From Peribacillus cavernae (GTDB lineage: Bacteria; Bacillota; Bacilli; Bacillales; DSM-1321), in contig NZ_RYZZ01000020.1 of NCBI RefSeq assembly GCF_003989135.1, positions 62,001 through 126,000 on the forward strand: a stretch of 64,000 bases of DNA, read 5' to 3'. How positions within the stretch are numbered: the stretch's first letter is position 1; each line of letters starts with the position of its first letter. Positions 16,573 to 27,058 of this stretch are shown here, piece by piece. The position numbers were made by a program, and so were the translations under genes. The notes beneath the pieces were generated by a model. That model saw nothing but the letters and a program-made list of their open reading frames with translations, searched no databases and was not told where the DNA came from.

Positions 16573-17574
16573 ATGGAGGAGAGAATTGTAGGCGGGGAAG
16601 CTGACCTGAACGAACTGTCCTTTGAGCAAAGCCTTAGACCACAATACTTAAAGCAATATATCGGCCAGGATAAAGTGAAGGCAAACCTCCAGGTGTTCAT
16701 CGAAGCAGCTAAAATGCGCGAGGAAACGCTCGACCATGTCTTGTTATACGGACCGCCCGGGCTAGGGAAAACGACGCTGGCCGTGATCATTGCCAATGAA
16801 ATGGGCGTCAATGTAAGGACAACATCAGGACCTGCGATCGAAAGGCCGGGAGATCTGGCCGCGATATTAAGCGCATTGGAGCCGGGTGATGTGCTGTTCA
16901 TTGATGAAATCCACAGGCTCCCTCGTACGGTGGAAGAAGTCCTGTATCCTTCCATGGAGGATTTTTGCCTTGATATCGTGATCGGCAAGGGGCCTGGGGC
17001 GCGTGCGGTCCGCATCGATTTGCCTCCGTTTACGCTTGTCGGCGCTACAACCAGGGCCGGCTCTTTGTCTGCCCCTCTCAGGGATCGTTTTGGTGTCTTG
17101 AGCCGCCTTGAATATTATACAGAAGAGCAGCTAAAACAAATTGTTGTCCGCACTGCGGAAATCATGAATGTCGAGATGGACATCCAGGCGGCAGCGGAGA
17201 TTGCAAGAAGATCGAGGGGGACACCGCGGATTGCAAATCGGCTATTGCGCCGGGTCAGGGATTTTGCCCAGGTCAGGGGAGATGGCACGATTACCATCGA
17301 GCTTGCAGACTATGCGCTGGAATTAATGCAGGTTGACCGTTTAGGACTTGATCATATTGACCATAAATTACTTAAAGGCATTATCGAGAAATTCCGTGGG
17401 GGACCGGTTGGCTTGGAGACGATAGCGGCAACGATCGGCGAAGAAGCCCATACCATCGAGGATGTGTATGAACCGTATTTACTGCAAATCGGTTTTTTGC
17501 AGCGTACGCCGCGAGGAAGATTGGTGACAGAGCATGTCTACCACCATTTCCAGTTGGAGGTGCCTGCTGAATGA
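16573..17574 (+). CDS. ruvB: Holliday junction helicase RuvB
   Basis: AAA+ motor of the RuvAB branch migration complex. 333 residues with Walker [10 protein letters not shown], Walker [10 protein letters not shown], sensor 1 GATTRAGSL and the arginine-finger region LRDRFGV. The C-terminal winged helix ([16 protein letters not shown]) binds DNA. The start ATG has GGGGTGG upstream. Its last four bases overlap the next small gene (ATGA). Confidence 0.97.
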   Translation: MEERIVGGEADLNELSFEQSLRPQYLKQYIGQDKVKANLQVFIEAAKMREETLDHVLLYGPPGLGKTTLAVIIANEMGVNVRTTSGPAIERPGDLAAILSALEPGDVLFIDEIHRLPRTVEEVLYPSMEDFCLDIVIGKGPGARAVRIDLPPFTLVGATTRAGSLSAPLRDRFGVLSRLEYYTEEQLKQIVVRTAEIMNVEMDIQAAAEIARRSRGTPRIANRLLRRVRDFAQVRGDGTITIELADYALELMQVDRLGLDHIDHKLLKGIIEKFRGGPVGLETIAATIGEEAHTIEDVYEPYLLQIGFLQRTPRGRLVTEHVYHHFQLEVPAE

Positions 17575-17777
17575 CGGGTTTGCCGAAGTTATTGATGACA
17601 ATCGGCGTAATTATTTTCATCATCGGATTTGCCATGAAATTTATCAATCTGGGGAAACTGCCAGGTGATATTTTTATCAAAAAAGGAAACACGACGTTTT
17701 ACTTTCCGGTTGTTACCTCAATTGTAATCAGCATTGTTTTATCGGCTGTCCTTTATCTTATCAGCCGTTTTCGGTAA
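17571..17777 (+). CDS. DUF2905 small membrane protein
   Basis: 68-residue protein with two hydrophobic segments (about residues 4-24 and 46-64) around the conserved loop [20 protein letters not shown]. This pattern matches the DUF2905 family of small membrane proteins, whose function is unknown. It is translationally coupled to ruvB by an ATGA overlap and lies in the conserved place before queA. Confidence 0.85.
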   Translation: MTGLPKLLMTIGVIIFIIGFAMKFINLGKLPGDIFIKKGNTTFYFPVVTSIVISIVLSAVLYLISRFR

Positions 17778-17829
17778 AAAGTGATGTACTCCATCCTAAA
17801 AAACTATGCATGTTAGGAAGTGGGACAAA

Positions 17830-18858
17830 ATGAAGGTGGAGTTGTTTGATTTTCATTTGCCAGAGGAATTGATTGCCCAGGTACCATTGGAGCATAGGGA
17901 ACAAAGCAGGCTGATGGTGCTGGATAAGGAAACTGGGGCGATCCAGCACGAAATCTTTAAAGACATTACGGAATATTTACAGCCCGGGGATTGTCTGGTG
18001 TTGAACGATACAAGGGTGCTTCCAGCCAGATTGTATGGCAGTAAAGAAGACACCGGGGCAAATGTAGAAGTGCTCTTGCTGAAGCAGGAGGAGGGGGATG
18101 CATGGGAAACCCTTGTCAAACCTGCGAAGCGGATTAAAGAAGGCACGAAAATTGTTTTTGGCGACGGAAAATTGACCGCAACATGTACGGATGTACTCGA
18201 CCATGGAGGCCGCGTTTTGGCTTTCGCTTATGAAGGCATTTTTTACGAAGTACTGGAGGAGCTTGGCAGCATGCCGCTGCCGCCTTACATAAAGGAGCAG
18301 CTAGAGGATAAGGAGCGCTATCAGACCGTTTATGCGAAAGAACGGGGATCGGCGGCCGCGCCGACTGCAGGTCTTCATTTCACGGAGCAGCTCCTTGAGG
18401 GAATCAAGGAAAAGGGCGTCCATATCGCGTTCATCACGCTTCATGTCGGATTGGGGACATTCCGCCCCGTAAGTGCTGATGATGTCGATGACCATGAAAT
18501 GCATGCAGAATTCTATCAAATGACCGAGGGTACGGCGCGTTTATTAAATGAGGTAAAAGCAAACGGGGGCAGGATCATCACTGTCGGGACGACTTCAACA
18601 AGAACACTTGAAACGATTGCTTCCAAACACGATGGCCTCTTCAAGGAGGAAAGCGGCTGGACAAGCATCTTTATTTTTCCAGGCTACCAGTTCAAGGGCA
18701 TCGATGCGATGATCACGAATTTTCATTTGCCAAAATCAACGCTGATTATGCTGATAAGCACACTAGCAGGGCGTGAGCATGTCCTGCATGCCTATGAAAC
18801 GGCAGTAAAAGAAAAATACCGCTTCTTCAGCTTTGGCGACGCGATGCTGATTAAGTAA
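17830..18858 (+). CDS. queA: S-adenosylmethionine:tRNA ribosyltransferase-isomerase
   Basis: Transfers and isomerises the ribosyl group of SAM onto preQ1 in tRNA, giving epoxyqueuosine. 342 residues, the usual length, starting [16 protein letters not shown]. Conserved segments include [39 protein letters not shown]-like [15 protein letters not shown], and [10 protein letters not shown] near the end. I chose ATG 17830 with AGGAAG upstream; the frame is open 24 bases further up, but the family begins here. It forms the queuosine pair with tgt. Confidence 0.96.
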   Translation: MKVELFDFHLPEELIAQVPLEHREQSRLMVLDKETGAIQHEIFKDITEYLQPGDCLVLNDTRVLPARLYGSKEDTGANVEVLLLKQEEGDAWETLVKPAKRIKEGTKIVFGDGKLTATCTDVLDHGGRVLAFAYEGIFYEVLEELGSMPLPPYIKEQLEDKERYQTVYAKERGSAAAPTAGLHFTEQLLEGIKEKGVHIAFITLHVGLGTFRPVSADDVDDHEMHAEFYQMTEGTARLLNEVKANGGRIITVGTTSTRTLETIASKHDGLFKEESGWTSIFIFPGYQFKGIDAMITNFHLPKSTLIMLISTLAGREHVLHAYETAVKEKYRFFSFGDAMLIK

Positions 18859-18884
18859 TGCAATATCACTTGAAGTATAACGAC

Positions 18885-20190
<1,306 letters not shown>

Positions 20191-20217
20191 TTGACTATAA
20201 AGAAAGGAGTGATATAG

Positions 20218-20493
20218 ATGCAAGGTTACGGTGGTATTTTGTCACTGGTACTGATGTTCGTTTTGTTTTATTTCCTATTGATCCGTCCTCAGCAAAAGCG
20301 TCAAAAACAGACACAAAGCATGCAGACTGGATTGAAGAAAGGTGATAAGATCGTAACGATCGGCGGCCTTCACGGAATCATTGATTCTATTGATGAATCC
20401 AAGATCGTCATCAAATGCGGCGATGGCAGCAGGCTTACATACGATAGATCAGCAATCCGAGAAGTTACGGAAAGCGCTCCTGAGCTGACATAA
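20218..20493 (+). CDS. yajC: preprotein translocase subunit YajC
   Basis: Accessory subunit of the SecDF-YajC complex. 91 residues: one N-terminal membrane segment (ILSLVLMFVLFYFLLI), the RPQQKRQK boundary motif, and a cytoplasmic domain (GLKKGDKIVTIGGLHGII). AAGGAGTG precedes the ATG. It is the last gene of the queA-tgt-yajC group. Confidence 0.95.
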   Translation: MQGYGGILSLVLMFVLFYFLLIRPQQKRQKQTQSMQTGLKKGDKIVTIGGLHGIIDSIDESKIVIKCGDGSRLTYDRSAIREVTESAPELT

Positions 20494-20507
20494 AAACAAG
20501 CATGCAA

Positions 20508-20545
20508 AAAAAACGGTATCCCATTTTGGGATACCGTTTTTTTTT
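20508..20545. terminator. strong terminator after yajC
   Basis: ACGGTATCCC (20514-20523) pairs with GGGATACCGT (20528-20537), loop ATTTT reduced to four bases, followed by nine T. On the minus strand the run AAAAA before the hairpin gives a T tail as well, so it may also serve the convergent gene. Confidence 0.93.
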
Positions 20546-20575
20546 ACTCTACAAGACAGCTGCGCTCTTCTAAAT

Positions 20576-20965
20576 TCAGGCATTGCGCGATGAATTCATA
20601 TTTACCCCAAGGATTCCACCCATCATCGCTGTTACTACAAAACAGCCCTGCTGAATCCATTGCTTTAATGAAAATAAGGAATCGTGTCCGAGATACTGAA
20701 ATAACAATACGATCAGCATATACAAAATCCCAGTGCCTCCGCCGAGCATCCAGCCCTGCTTTTTTCCTTTTCCACCTGAAATGAAACCACCGATAAAAAG
20801 CGAAATGAACGATACAGCCATGATGACATAGGTAAGCGAGGATTCATTTATGCTGGTAAACCGGAGCAGTATCGAAAAGATAAAGCTTGCAACAATGGCA
20901 AGGGCAAAAGCGGCACCTACTCCGTATAAAATAGCCATACCTAAATTCTTAGATTCGATGGTCAT
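20576..20965 (-). CDS. TIGR04086 family membrane protein (YrzE-like)
   Basis: 129-residue integral membrane protein with four hydrophobic segments (AILYGVGAAFALAIVASFIF; YVIMAVSFISLFIGGFISGG; TGILYMLIVLLF; GCFVVTAMMGGILG). This is the pattern of the uncharacterised TIGR04086/YrzE family, which occupies this position in B. subtilis. The open frame extends to 21298, but I start at 20965, where AAGGGAGAG lies directly upstream; the extension would run through the neighbouring divergent gene. Function unknown. Confidence 0.8.
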   Translation of the reverse strand: MTIESKNLGMAILYGVGAAFALAIVASFIFSILLRFTSINESSLTYVIMAVSFISLFIGGFISGGKGKKQGWMLGGGTGILYMLIVLLFQYLGHDSLFSLKQWIQQGCFVVTAMMGGILGVNMNSSRNA

Positions 20966-21143
20966 TCTCTCCCTTCGCAGTTTCCTGCCGGAAATAGTAT
21001 TTAGTCTTTGTACAAGCATATTCACATCTTTTTCTTTTAGACCAAGGATCGGCACAGAAACGTCAAAAATGGCAATGAAAAGCGGATTAATTGCCAGCAT
21101 GACGGTCATCCTACTAATATCTATGCAAAGAGGAGGGGCATCT

Positions 21144-21788
21144 GTGAATGACGTTACCGTAATCTTATTGAGATCTGTGTTTCTGTATTTTTCGCTTTTG
21201 CTGCTTTTCCGGCTGATCGGAAAAAGAGAAATCGGCGAATTAAGCATCCTTGATTTAGTCGGAATTATCATGATCGGAGACATCGCTGTATTGGTCATTG
21301 AAAATCCTGGAAAACCGCTGATGCATTCACTGCTCCCGATTCTTGCAATCGCACTGATTCAGATTATGCTTGCCCTGCTGTCGCTTAGAAGCCAAAAATT
21401 CAGGGAAGTGATCGAAGGAAAGCCAACCATTATCATCAATAAAGGAAAAATCGATGAAAAAATGATGAGAAAGCAGCGCTATAATTTCGATGACCTGCTC
21501 ATTCAGCTCCGTCAAAATAACATTATCCATATTGAAGAGGTAGAGTATGCAATCTTAGAGCCATCCGGCCAGCTTTCCATCATAGAGAAAAAAGATGTAC
21601 AGAACCAGGAGGACAATTTACCGTTTCCATTGGTCGTAGACGGCGTGGCCCAGGAAGATAGCCTATCACAAATGGGCAAGAACCATTTATGGCTGCGGCA
21701 ACAGTTGAAAGAGAGAGGCTATCAGGACATAAAGAGCATTTCGATTTGCACATATGATGACGGCGTTTTTTACATTGATGAAAAATAA
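21144..21788 (+). CDS. DUF421 membrane protein (YrbG-like)
   Basis: 214 residues: three N-terminal membrane segments, then a cytoplasmic DUF421 (YetF-type) domain. The signature LLLLFRLIGKREIGELSILDLV and later NFDDLLIQLRQNNI and EVEYAILEPSGQLS are typical. Members of the group are linked to sporulation or germination in some bacilli, but the function is unknown. The start is GTG 21144, with AGGAGGGG 6-7 bases upstream. The longer open frame from 20850 overlaps the divergent gene and is not used. It is convergent with spoVB. Confidence 0.85.
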   Translation: MNDVTVILLRSVFLYFSLLLLFRLIGKREIGELSILDLVGIIMIGDIAVLVIENPGKPLMHSLLPILAIALIQIMLALLSLRSQKFREVIEGKPTIIINKGKIDEKMMRKQRYNFDDLLIQLRQNNIIHIEEVEYAILEPSGQLSIIEKKDVQNQEDNLPFPLVVDGVAQEDSLSQMGKNHLWLRQQLKERGYQDIKSISICTYDDGVFYIDEK

Positions 21789-21824
21789 CCCGCCATACCC
21801 AGGGAGCTAGGCCAGGTTATCGGA

Positions 21825-23387
21825 TTATCGAAAGGCGAATTTAGACAAAAACATGCCGATATAAGGAATACGCTTGATTTCCGCCTTTCTTATTACACCG
21901 GTTAACAATGAAATAGCCAAGAAGACGGCAGAAATGACAGTAGCCGAAAGCAACAGCTGACTTAACGGGGCAAGGCTTGAAAATAAGGAATAATACGCAT
22001 AGTGACCGGACCCGCCCGCAATTACCGCAATCGCAATCGGAGAAAGATATGTCCTGATTTTCAACGTAAACGGGATCACTTTTAAAATTGTGCTGAAATG
22101 AAGAAATGTTACCAGAATGGTTCCTGACGCGATTCCGATCGCAGCTCCCATAATCCCGAAGCTTTCTTTGGAAGCGAGCAGCCAGATGATCACAATTTTT
22201 ACAACCGCGCCGATAAAGCTGTTGATCATCGCTGCTTTTGCGAGATTAAGCGCCTGGAGCATTGATTGCAAAGGCAATTGACAATAAAATAATATGAAAA
22301 ATGGCGCTAAGAATTTAATAAAGATGGCGGCGTTTGAAGAGTGGTACATAACTTCAAGAACAGGCTCGGCAAGGACGAACAAAATGACCATCGCAAGGGA
22401 ACCGGTGATAAAGGTGATTCGCAATGTTTGCTGCAGCCTTCGCTCAATCAGGCTGTAATCCCCCAACGATTTCGCTTCACTGACGGCCGGTACCAGGGAC
22501 GTTGCAAGTGACGTCGTAACAAAGGAAGGCAGCATCAATAACGGCAAGGCATAACCAGTCAGTTCCCCGTATTGTCTCGTGGCAATAGCGGTAGACACCC
22601 CAGCGATCGCCAGGCTTTGCGCAACGACAATCGGTTCAAAAAACCACGATATATTCCCGATTAACCTGCTGCCGGTAGTTGGGAGCCCGATGCCCATCAA
22701 CTCTATAAATGTCCCTTTGCTCGACTTCGCCATGGAAAAAAAGTTCTTTCTAACTCGAAAATGTTTTTTCAGCTTAAAGGTGGTCATTAAATACACTAAT
22801 GACACAAGCTCACCGATGACCGAAGCAAACATCGCTCCCATGGCCGCATATTCAATTCCGTATGGCAGAAAGGCTTTCGTCAGCACGGCAATGAAGGTAA
22901 TCCGCGCAATCTGTTCGATAACCTGTGAAAGAGCGTATGGCTTCATATTTTGCCTTCCCTGGAAGTAACCTCTTAAAACAGAAGAGATCGCCACGATGGG
23001 AACGATCGGGGCTATTGCCATCAAAGGCCAGATCGTCCGGTCATCCGTAAATAATGTTTCCGCAAGCATCGGCGCCAAAAGCAGCATCGCCGGTGTGAAG
23101 ATCAGCGACAAACCGAATGTACAGGTCAGTGCCACGACCAGGATCTTCTTTACTTTTTTATCATCACCCCTTGCATCTGCCTCGGCGACAAACTTTGAAA
23201 TCGCGACAGGCAATCCGAGCTGGGTAATGGTTATGACAAGAAATAGAGTCGGCAAAGCCATCATATATAACCCTACGCCCTCTTCCCCGATAAAACGAGC
23301 GATGACGATCCGATTTATAAAACCCAGAATACGCGTTATTAAAGTGGCTATTAAAAGAATGAACGTTCCTCTTAAGAATTTGGACAT
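21825..23387 (-). CDS. spoVB: stage V sporulation protein SpoVB
   Basis: Polysaccharide-export/MVF-family membrane protein, a lipid II flippase candidate needed for spore cortex synthesis. 520 residues and about 14 hydrophobic segments. The N terminus FLRGTFILLIATLITRILGF with RIVIARFIGEEGVGLYMM is characteristic of SpoVB. I start at ATG 23387, where similarity to the family begins; the SD is poor (AGGGA about 11 bases upstream). The open frame from 23432 adds 15 residues without an SD. Neighbours comN and secDF follow the B. subtilis order. Confidence 0.92.
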   Translation of the reverse strand: MSKFLRGTFILLIATLITRILGFINRIVIARFIGEEGVGLYMMALPTLFLVITITQLGLPVAISKFVAEADARGDDKKVKKILVVALTCTFGLSLIFTPAMLLLAPMLAETLFTDDRTIWPLMAIAPIVPIVAISSVLRGYFQGRQNMKPYALSQVIEQIARITFIAVLTKAFLPYGIEYAAMGAMFASVIGELVSLVYLMTTFKLKKHFRVRKNFFSMAKSSKGTFIELMGIGLPTTGSRLIGNISWFFEPIVVAQSLAIAGVSTAIATRQYGELTGYALPLLMLPSFVTTSLATSLVPAVSEAKSLGDYSLIERRLQQTLRITFITGSLAMVILFVLAEPVLEVMYHSSNAAIFIKFLAPFFILFYCQLPLQSMLQALNLAKAAMINSFIGAVVKIVIIWLLASKESFGIMGAAIGIASGTILVTFLHFSTILKVIPFTLKIRTYLSPIAIAVIAGGSGHYAYYSLFSSLAPLSQLLLSATVISAVFLAISLLTGVIRKAEIKRIPYIGMFLSKFAFR

Positions 23388-23551
23388 CCTTAGTAATCCC
23401 TGCCTTCTCAAATATGCTGATATCATATACAATTATCTATATGCAAGGACTTGGACAAAGCATGACAGGCTCTCGTAAAATAATCAGATGAACCTGAAAA
23501 GCGAATGAATGTGCAAGGTGTATTTTTATAAAAAATATGGGGGAAGTATCG

Positions 23552-23854
23552 ATGGCAAACCAGCATCTCTACCAACGTTTTTATCCAGCACTGAAGCCTG
23601 CATTAAAAAGCAAAGCAGAAGAATTGAACCTGCTCGGCCTCGGAGCTGTAAAAGAAGTGGAAATCTGGATGTATCTGACCCGGAAAAAATGGAAGCGTCC
23701 GCAGGAAAAAATTCATTTATATGAACTGGTCAATGATATCCTTACGATAAACAGCAGCCAGTTTATGACGTTTGTGACAATTGAAGCTTACAAGGCGCCA
23801 AATATATGGAATGACCTATCATCCGAGGATTTGAAAGAACTGTTAAAAGATTAA
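23552..23854 (+). CDS. comN: post-transcriptional regulator ComN
   Basis: 100-residue protein of the ComN (YrzD) family. In B. subtilis ComN binds the 5' region of comE mRNA and raises competence gene expression, and it localises with DivIVA. The N-terminal YQRFYPALKPALKSKAEEL and the central EVEIWMYLTRKKWKRP are family marks. ATG 23552 has GGGGGAAG 6-7 bases upstream. It sits between spoVB and secDF, as in B. subtilis. Confidence 0.85.
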   Translation: MANQHLYQRFYPALKPALKSKAEELNLLGLGAVKEVEIWMYLTRKKWKRPQEKIHLYELVNDILTINSSQFMTFVTIEAYKAPNIWNDLSSEDLKELLKD

Positions 23855-23861
23855 TCTTAAA

Positions 23862-23890
23862 TTGACAGTAGTTTCTATTTCAATCATAAT
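23862..23890 (+). promoter_or_regulatory. sigma-A promoter of secDF
   Basis: TTGACA (23862-23867), a 17-base spacer and CATAAT (23885-23890), about 135 bases before the secDF start. The long leader has no recognised element. Confidence 0.65.
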
Positions 23891-24027
23891 AATGTTGTTG
23901 CTTTTATCACATAACATATAGGTATATTCAATTTTTTTATGTTATACCCAATATTGAAAATAAAGGCCGGAGCTCGAAAACCAACTCCATGATAGGCGTT
24001 TAAAGAAAGAAAGGGGCCTACTACATA

Positions 24028-26283
24028 ATGGTAAAAAGAAGCAGAATCGTTGTGTTTTTTATAATTGTAATTGCCATTTTCGCAGCGATTAGTACATCTT
24101 CTAAAGGGATCCTGGGCAATATTAAGCTTGGTCTTGATTTGCAGGGCGGTTTTGAAGTTTTATATGAAGTGAAACCGGAAAACGGCGGGAAGGTTACCCA
24201 GGAAATGCTCAACAGCACTGCTGAAGCATTGGACAGGCGTGTCAACGTATTGGGCGTCAGCGAGCCTAATATACAAATTGAGGGTGATGACAGGATCCGC
24301 GTTCAGCTTGCCGGGGTAACAGACCAGAATAACGCCCGTGAAATCCTTTCCACTCAGGCGAAACTGAGTTTCCATGACTTTAACGACAAAGAAATGATGA
24401 CCGGATCAGACTTGGCGGAGGGCGGAGCTCAGCAGACCTTCGATGAAAATAACCAGCCTGTTGTCGAAGTAACCTTGAAGGACCCGCAGAAATTCAAAGA
24501 GATCACCGAGCAAATTTCAGTAATGCCGCCGCCAACAAACATTCTCGCAATCTGGCTTGATTTTGAAGAAGGAAAAGACAGCATACAAAAACCTGAGACC
24601 CAGGATAATATGATTTCCAACCCTCAAGTCAGTGAGATATTCGATACGAACAAAGTATTAATTACCGGACAGTTTACGCTAGAGGAAGCGAAAGAATTGG
24701 CAGATCTTTTGAATGCAGGGGCACTTCCGGTAGAACTTACAGAAGAATACTCTACGTCCGTTGGGGCGAAATTCGGGGAACAGGCGTTAAATGAGACAAT
24801 CTTTGCCGGCATCATCGGGATCGCGCTGGTGTTCGCCTTTATGATTTTCTATTACCGTTTCCCTGGTTTTATCGCCGTTGTTACACTAATCATCTATCTC
24901 TATCTGACGTTATTGGTGTTTGACTGGATGAATGCCGTCTTAACACTTCCAGGGGTCGCTGCCTTAATCCTTGGGGTTGGTATGGCCGTCGATGCCAATA
25001 TCATCACATACGAACGGATTAAAGATGAACTGAAACTGGGCCGTTCCGTTCCATCCGCCTATGCGGCAGGAAATAAAAACTCGCTGGCTACGATTACCGA
25101 TGCGAACTTAACGACCCTTTTGGCAGCTGCGGTCCTATTCTTTTACGGGACAAGTTCGGTCAAAGGCTTTGCGACTACTTTGATTATCAGTATCTTAATG
25201 AGTTTCATCACCGCTGTTTATGGCACCCGTTTATTCATGAGCCTCTGGATCAACAGCAGAATCTTTAATAAACGGCCATCATGGCTTGGAGTTAATAAAA
25301 AAGATATTCATGAGCTTTCGGAAACAAGAGATGTTACCGAGCTCCCTACCCGATTTGATAAATGGGATTTTGTTAAACGAAGAAAAGTGTTCTATGGGAT
25401 TTCCATCGGCATCACCATAATAGGGATCATATTTCTGTTTGTCTTTAAGATGAATCTCGGAATCGATTTTACAAGCGGAACCAGAATGGACTTTACTGCC
25501 AATAAACCGCTGACGACTGAGGAAGTACAAGGTCATTTAAAAGCATTGGATTTACCTGATGAAGATATTGTGATTTCAGGAAGCAATAATGAAATCGGCA
25601 CCGTCCGTTTTATAGGGGTACTGGATAAGAATGAAATCGCCGAAGTCAAGGACTATTTCAATGAGGAAGTCGGTGCCGAGCCGAATATCAGTACCGTATC
25701 GCCTACAATCGGCAGAGAATTGGCTCAAAACGCGATTATTGCCGTACTGATTTCTTCAATCGGAATCATCCTGTACGCGACAATTCGCTTTGAATGGCGA
25801 ATGGCGCTTCCTGCCGTTATTGCCCTGTTACACGATGCGTTCTTTATTATCACAGTCTTCAGCTTGCTGCGCCTGGAAGTCGATTTGACCTTTATCGCTG
25901 CAATCTTGACGATTGTCGGGTATTCGATCAATGATACGATTGTTACCTTTGACCGGATCCGCGAAAATATGCGTAAGAAAAGAAAAATCAAGACAGTCGC
26001 CGAACTTGAAGAGATTGTCAATGTAAGTATCAGACAAACCTTGACCCGCTCCTTCAACACGGTATTCATGGTAATCATAACCGTTGCAGCGTTAATGATT
26101 TTCGGAAGCCCGTCAATCGGTAATTTCTCGATCGCGTTGCTAGTCGGATTGATTTGCGGTGTCTACTCATCCCTTTATATCGCCTCGCAACTATGGCTCG
26201 ACCTAAAGGCGAAAGAATTGAAGAAAAAAGGTACACTGATCACATATAAAGAAAAGAAACCGAGCCAGGAAGCTCAGGTGTAA
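24028..26283 (+). CDS. secDF: protein translocase subunit SecDF (fused)
   Basis: Membrane protein that uses the proton gradient to help Sec export. SecD and SecF are fused, as in Bacillus: 751 residues. The SecD half has an N-terminal membrane segment, LGLDLQGGFEVLYEV, the large extracytoplasmic domain and AALILGVGMAVDANIITYER. The SecF half starts near residue 445 (RKVFYGISIGITIIG) with NLGIDFTSGTRMDF and later TIVGYSINDTIVTFDRIREN. Twelve membrane segments are expected. AAAGGGG lies 10-16 bases upstream of the ATG. Confidence 0.97.
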   Translation: MVKRSRIVVFFIIVIAIFAAISTSSKGILGNIKLGLDLQGGFEVLYEVKPENGGKVTQEMLNSTAEALDRRVNVLGVSEPNIQIEGDDRIRVQLAGVTDQNNAREILSTQAKLSFHDFNDKEMMTGSDLAEGGAQQTFDENNQPVVEVTLKDPQKFKEITEQISVMPPPTNILAIWLDFEEGKDSIQKPETQDNMISNPQVSEIFDTNKVLITGQFTLEEAKELADLLNAGALPVELTEEYSTSVGAKFGEQALNETIFAGIIGIALVFAFMIFYYRFPGFIAVVTLIIYLYLTLLVFDWMNAVLTLPGVAALILGVGMAVDANIITYERIKDELKLGRSVPSAYAAGNKNSLATITDANLTTLLAAAVLFFYGTSSVKGFATTLIISILMSFITAVYGTRLFMSLWINSRIFNKRPSWLGVNKKDIHELSETRDVTELPTRFDKWDFVKRRKVFYGISIGITIIGIIFLFVFKMNLGIDFTSGTRMDFTANKPLTTEEVQGHLKALDLPDEDIVISGSNNEIGTVRFIGVLDKNEIAEVKDYFNEEVGAEPNISTVSPTIGRELAQNAIIAVLISSIGIILYATIRFEWRMALPAVIALLHDAFFIITVFSLLRLEVDLTFIAAILTIVGYSINDTIVTFDRIRENMRKKRKIKTVAELEEIVNVSIRQTLTRSFNTVFMVIITVAALMIFGSPSIGNFSIALLVGLICGVYSSLYIASQLWLDLKAKELKKKGTLITYKEKKPSQEAQV

Positions 26284-26287
26284 CAGG

Positions 26288-26328
26288 AAAAAGACCAATT
26301 CGCATTTTACATGCGGATTGGTCTTTTT
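26288..26328 (+). terminator. terminator of secDF
   Basis: A long stem AAAAAGACCAATTCGCA / TGCGGATTGGTCTTTTT around a 7-base loop, ending in a T run. Confidence 0.92.
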
Positions 26329-26444
26329 CCGTTTGGCGGCAATACTGGAAAGGTTGGGACGAGGTTTTGATTAGCAAAAAAAACAGAAGTTCTGTTATGC
26401 TCCATAAAGGAAGACTTTAAAAGAACATTTTTCTAATAAAGTGA

Positions 26445-26967
26445 CAAATTATAAAGCCAGATATTACTAGTGCTGCTGCCCTAACTTATACAACAACTGT
26501 CCAATTGAATTTTCTAACATCATTTTCCAATTCGTGCGAAAAACTTGAAACTGGCAATAAAGGGCGCATAATGGATATTAACGGAAGATCAGTAAACGGC
26601 TGGTGCAGAATTCACTATATAGGCAAACCAGGCTATGTAAGCAGCCGGTATATGAATGCATCTAAGTCTATTGCTCCGAGTAAGAAAAAGTCTGTTCAGG
26701 TCGTTTCAAATCCTGAGAGTACTACTGTGATTGTAAATAAACAAAATAAACTCCCTGATGGTTACATTGCCAAGGATCTAGTTTATGCATCAATCCCGTT
26801 TATTTCTAATGAGAAAACGGAAAAGAGCATATGGAAAAGAAGCGATTACGGGTTATCAGTATGAACCATGGCATCTTAGATATGTAGGCACACCAATCGC
26901 TGAAGAAATTATGAATCGTGGAATTACTCTTGAAGAGTACTTTCATGTAAAACCGGTTCACAAGTAA
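26445..26967 (+). pseudogene. broken SH3-containing D-Ala-D-Ala carboxypeptidase (VanY/LdcB type)
   Basis: Two frames together look like a gutted VanY-family cell wall peptidase. In the first frame (from about 26445, open from a stop at 26442 and without a signal peptide) there is an SH3-like segment (SVNGWCRIHYIGKPGYVSSR), then the VanY opening VNKQNKLPDGYIAKDLVYAS. After EKSIWKR the reading shifts frame near 26835 to KEAITGYQYEPWHLRYVGT and ITLEEY, the usual VanY C terminus with its zinc-binding EPWH. The catalytic middle, with the HxxxxxxD metal ligands, is missing, so this is a deletion plus frameshift. No active product is expected. Confidence 0.8.
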
Positions 26968-27058
26968 AACGGCTGGGAAACTGGAATTCTATTTCGATTA
27001 GATTCCACCAAAAACTACATTTGATTTAAAAAATACGAGCAGGCAGGTGGCTTTACCA

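Noticed and set aside
20966-21298. N-terminal extension of the YrzE-like protein and of the DUF421 protein into each other
   Set aside because: Both extensions overlap the divergent partner, and good SD sequences define shorter starts (20965 and 21144).
26785-26967. Separate small gene
   Set aside because: The translation is the C-terminal tail of a VanY-type peptidase and belongs with the pseudogene starting near 26445.
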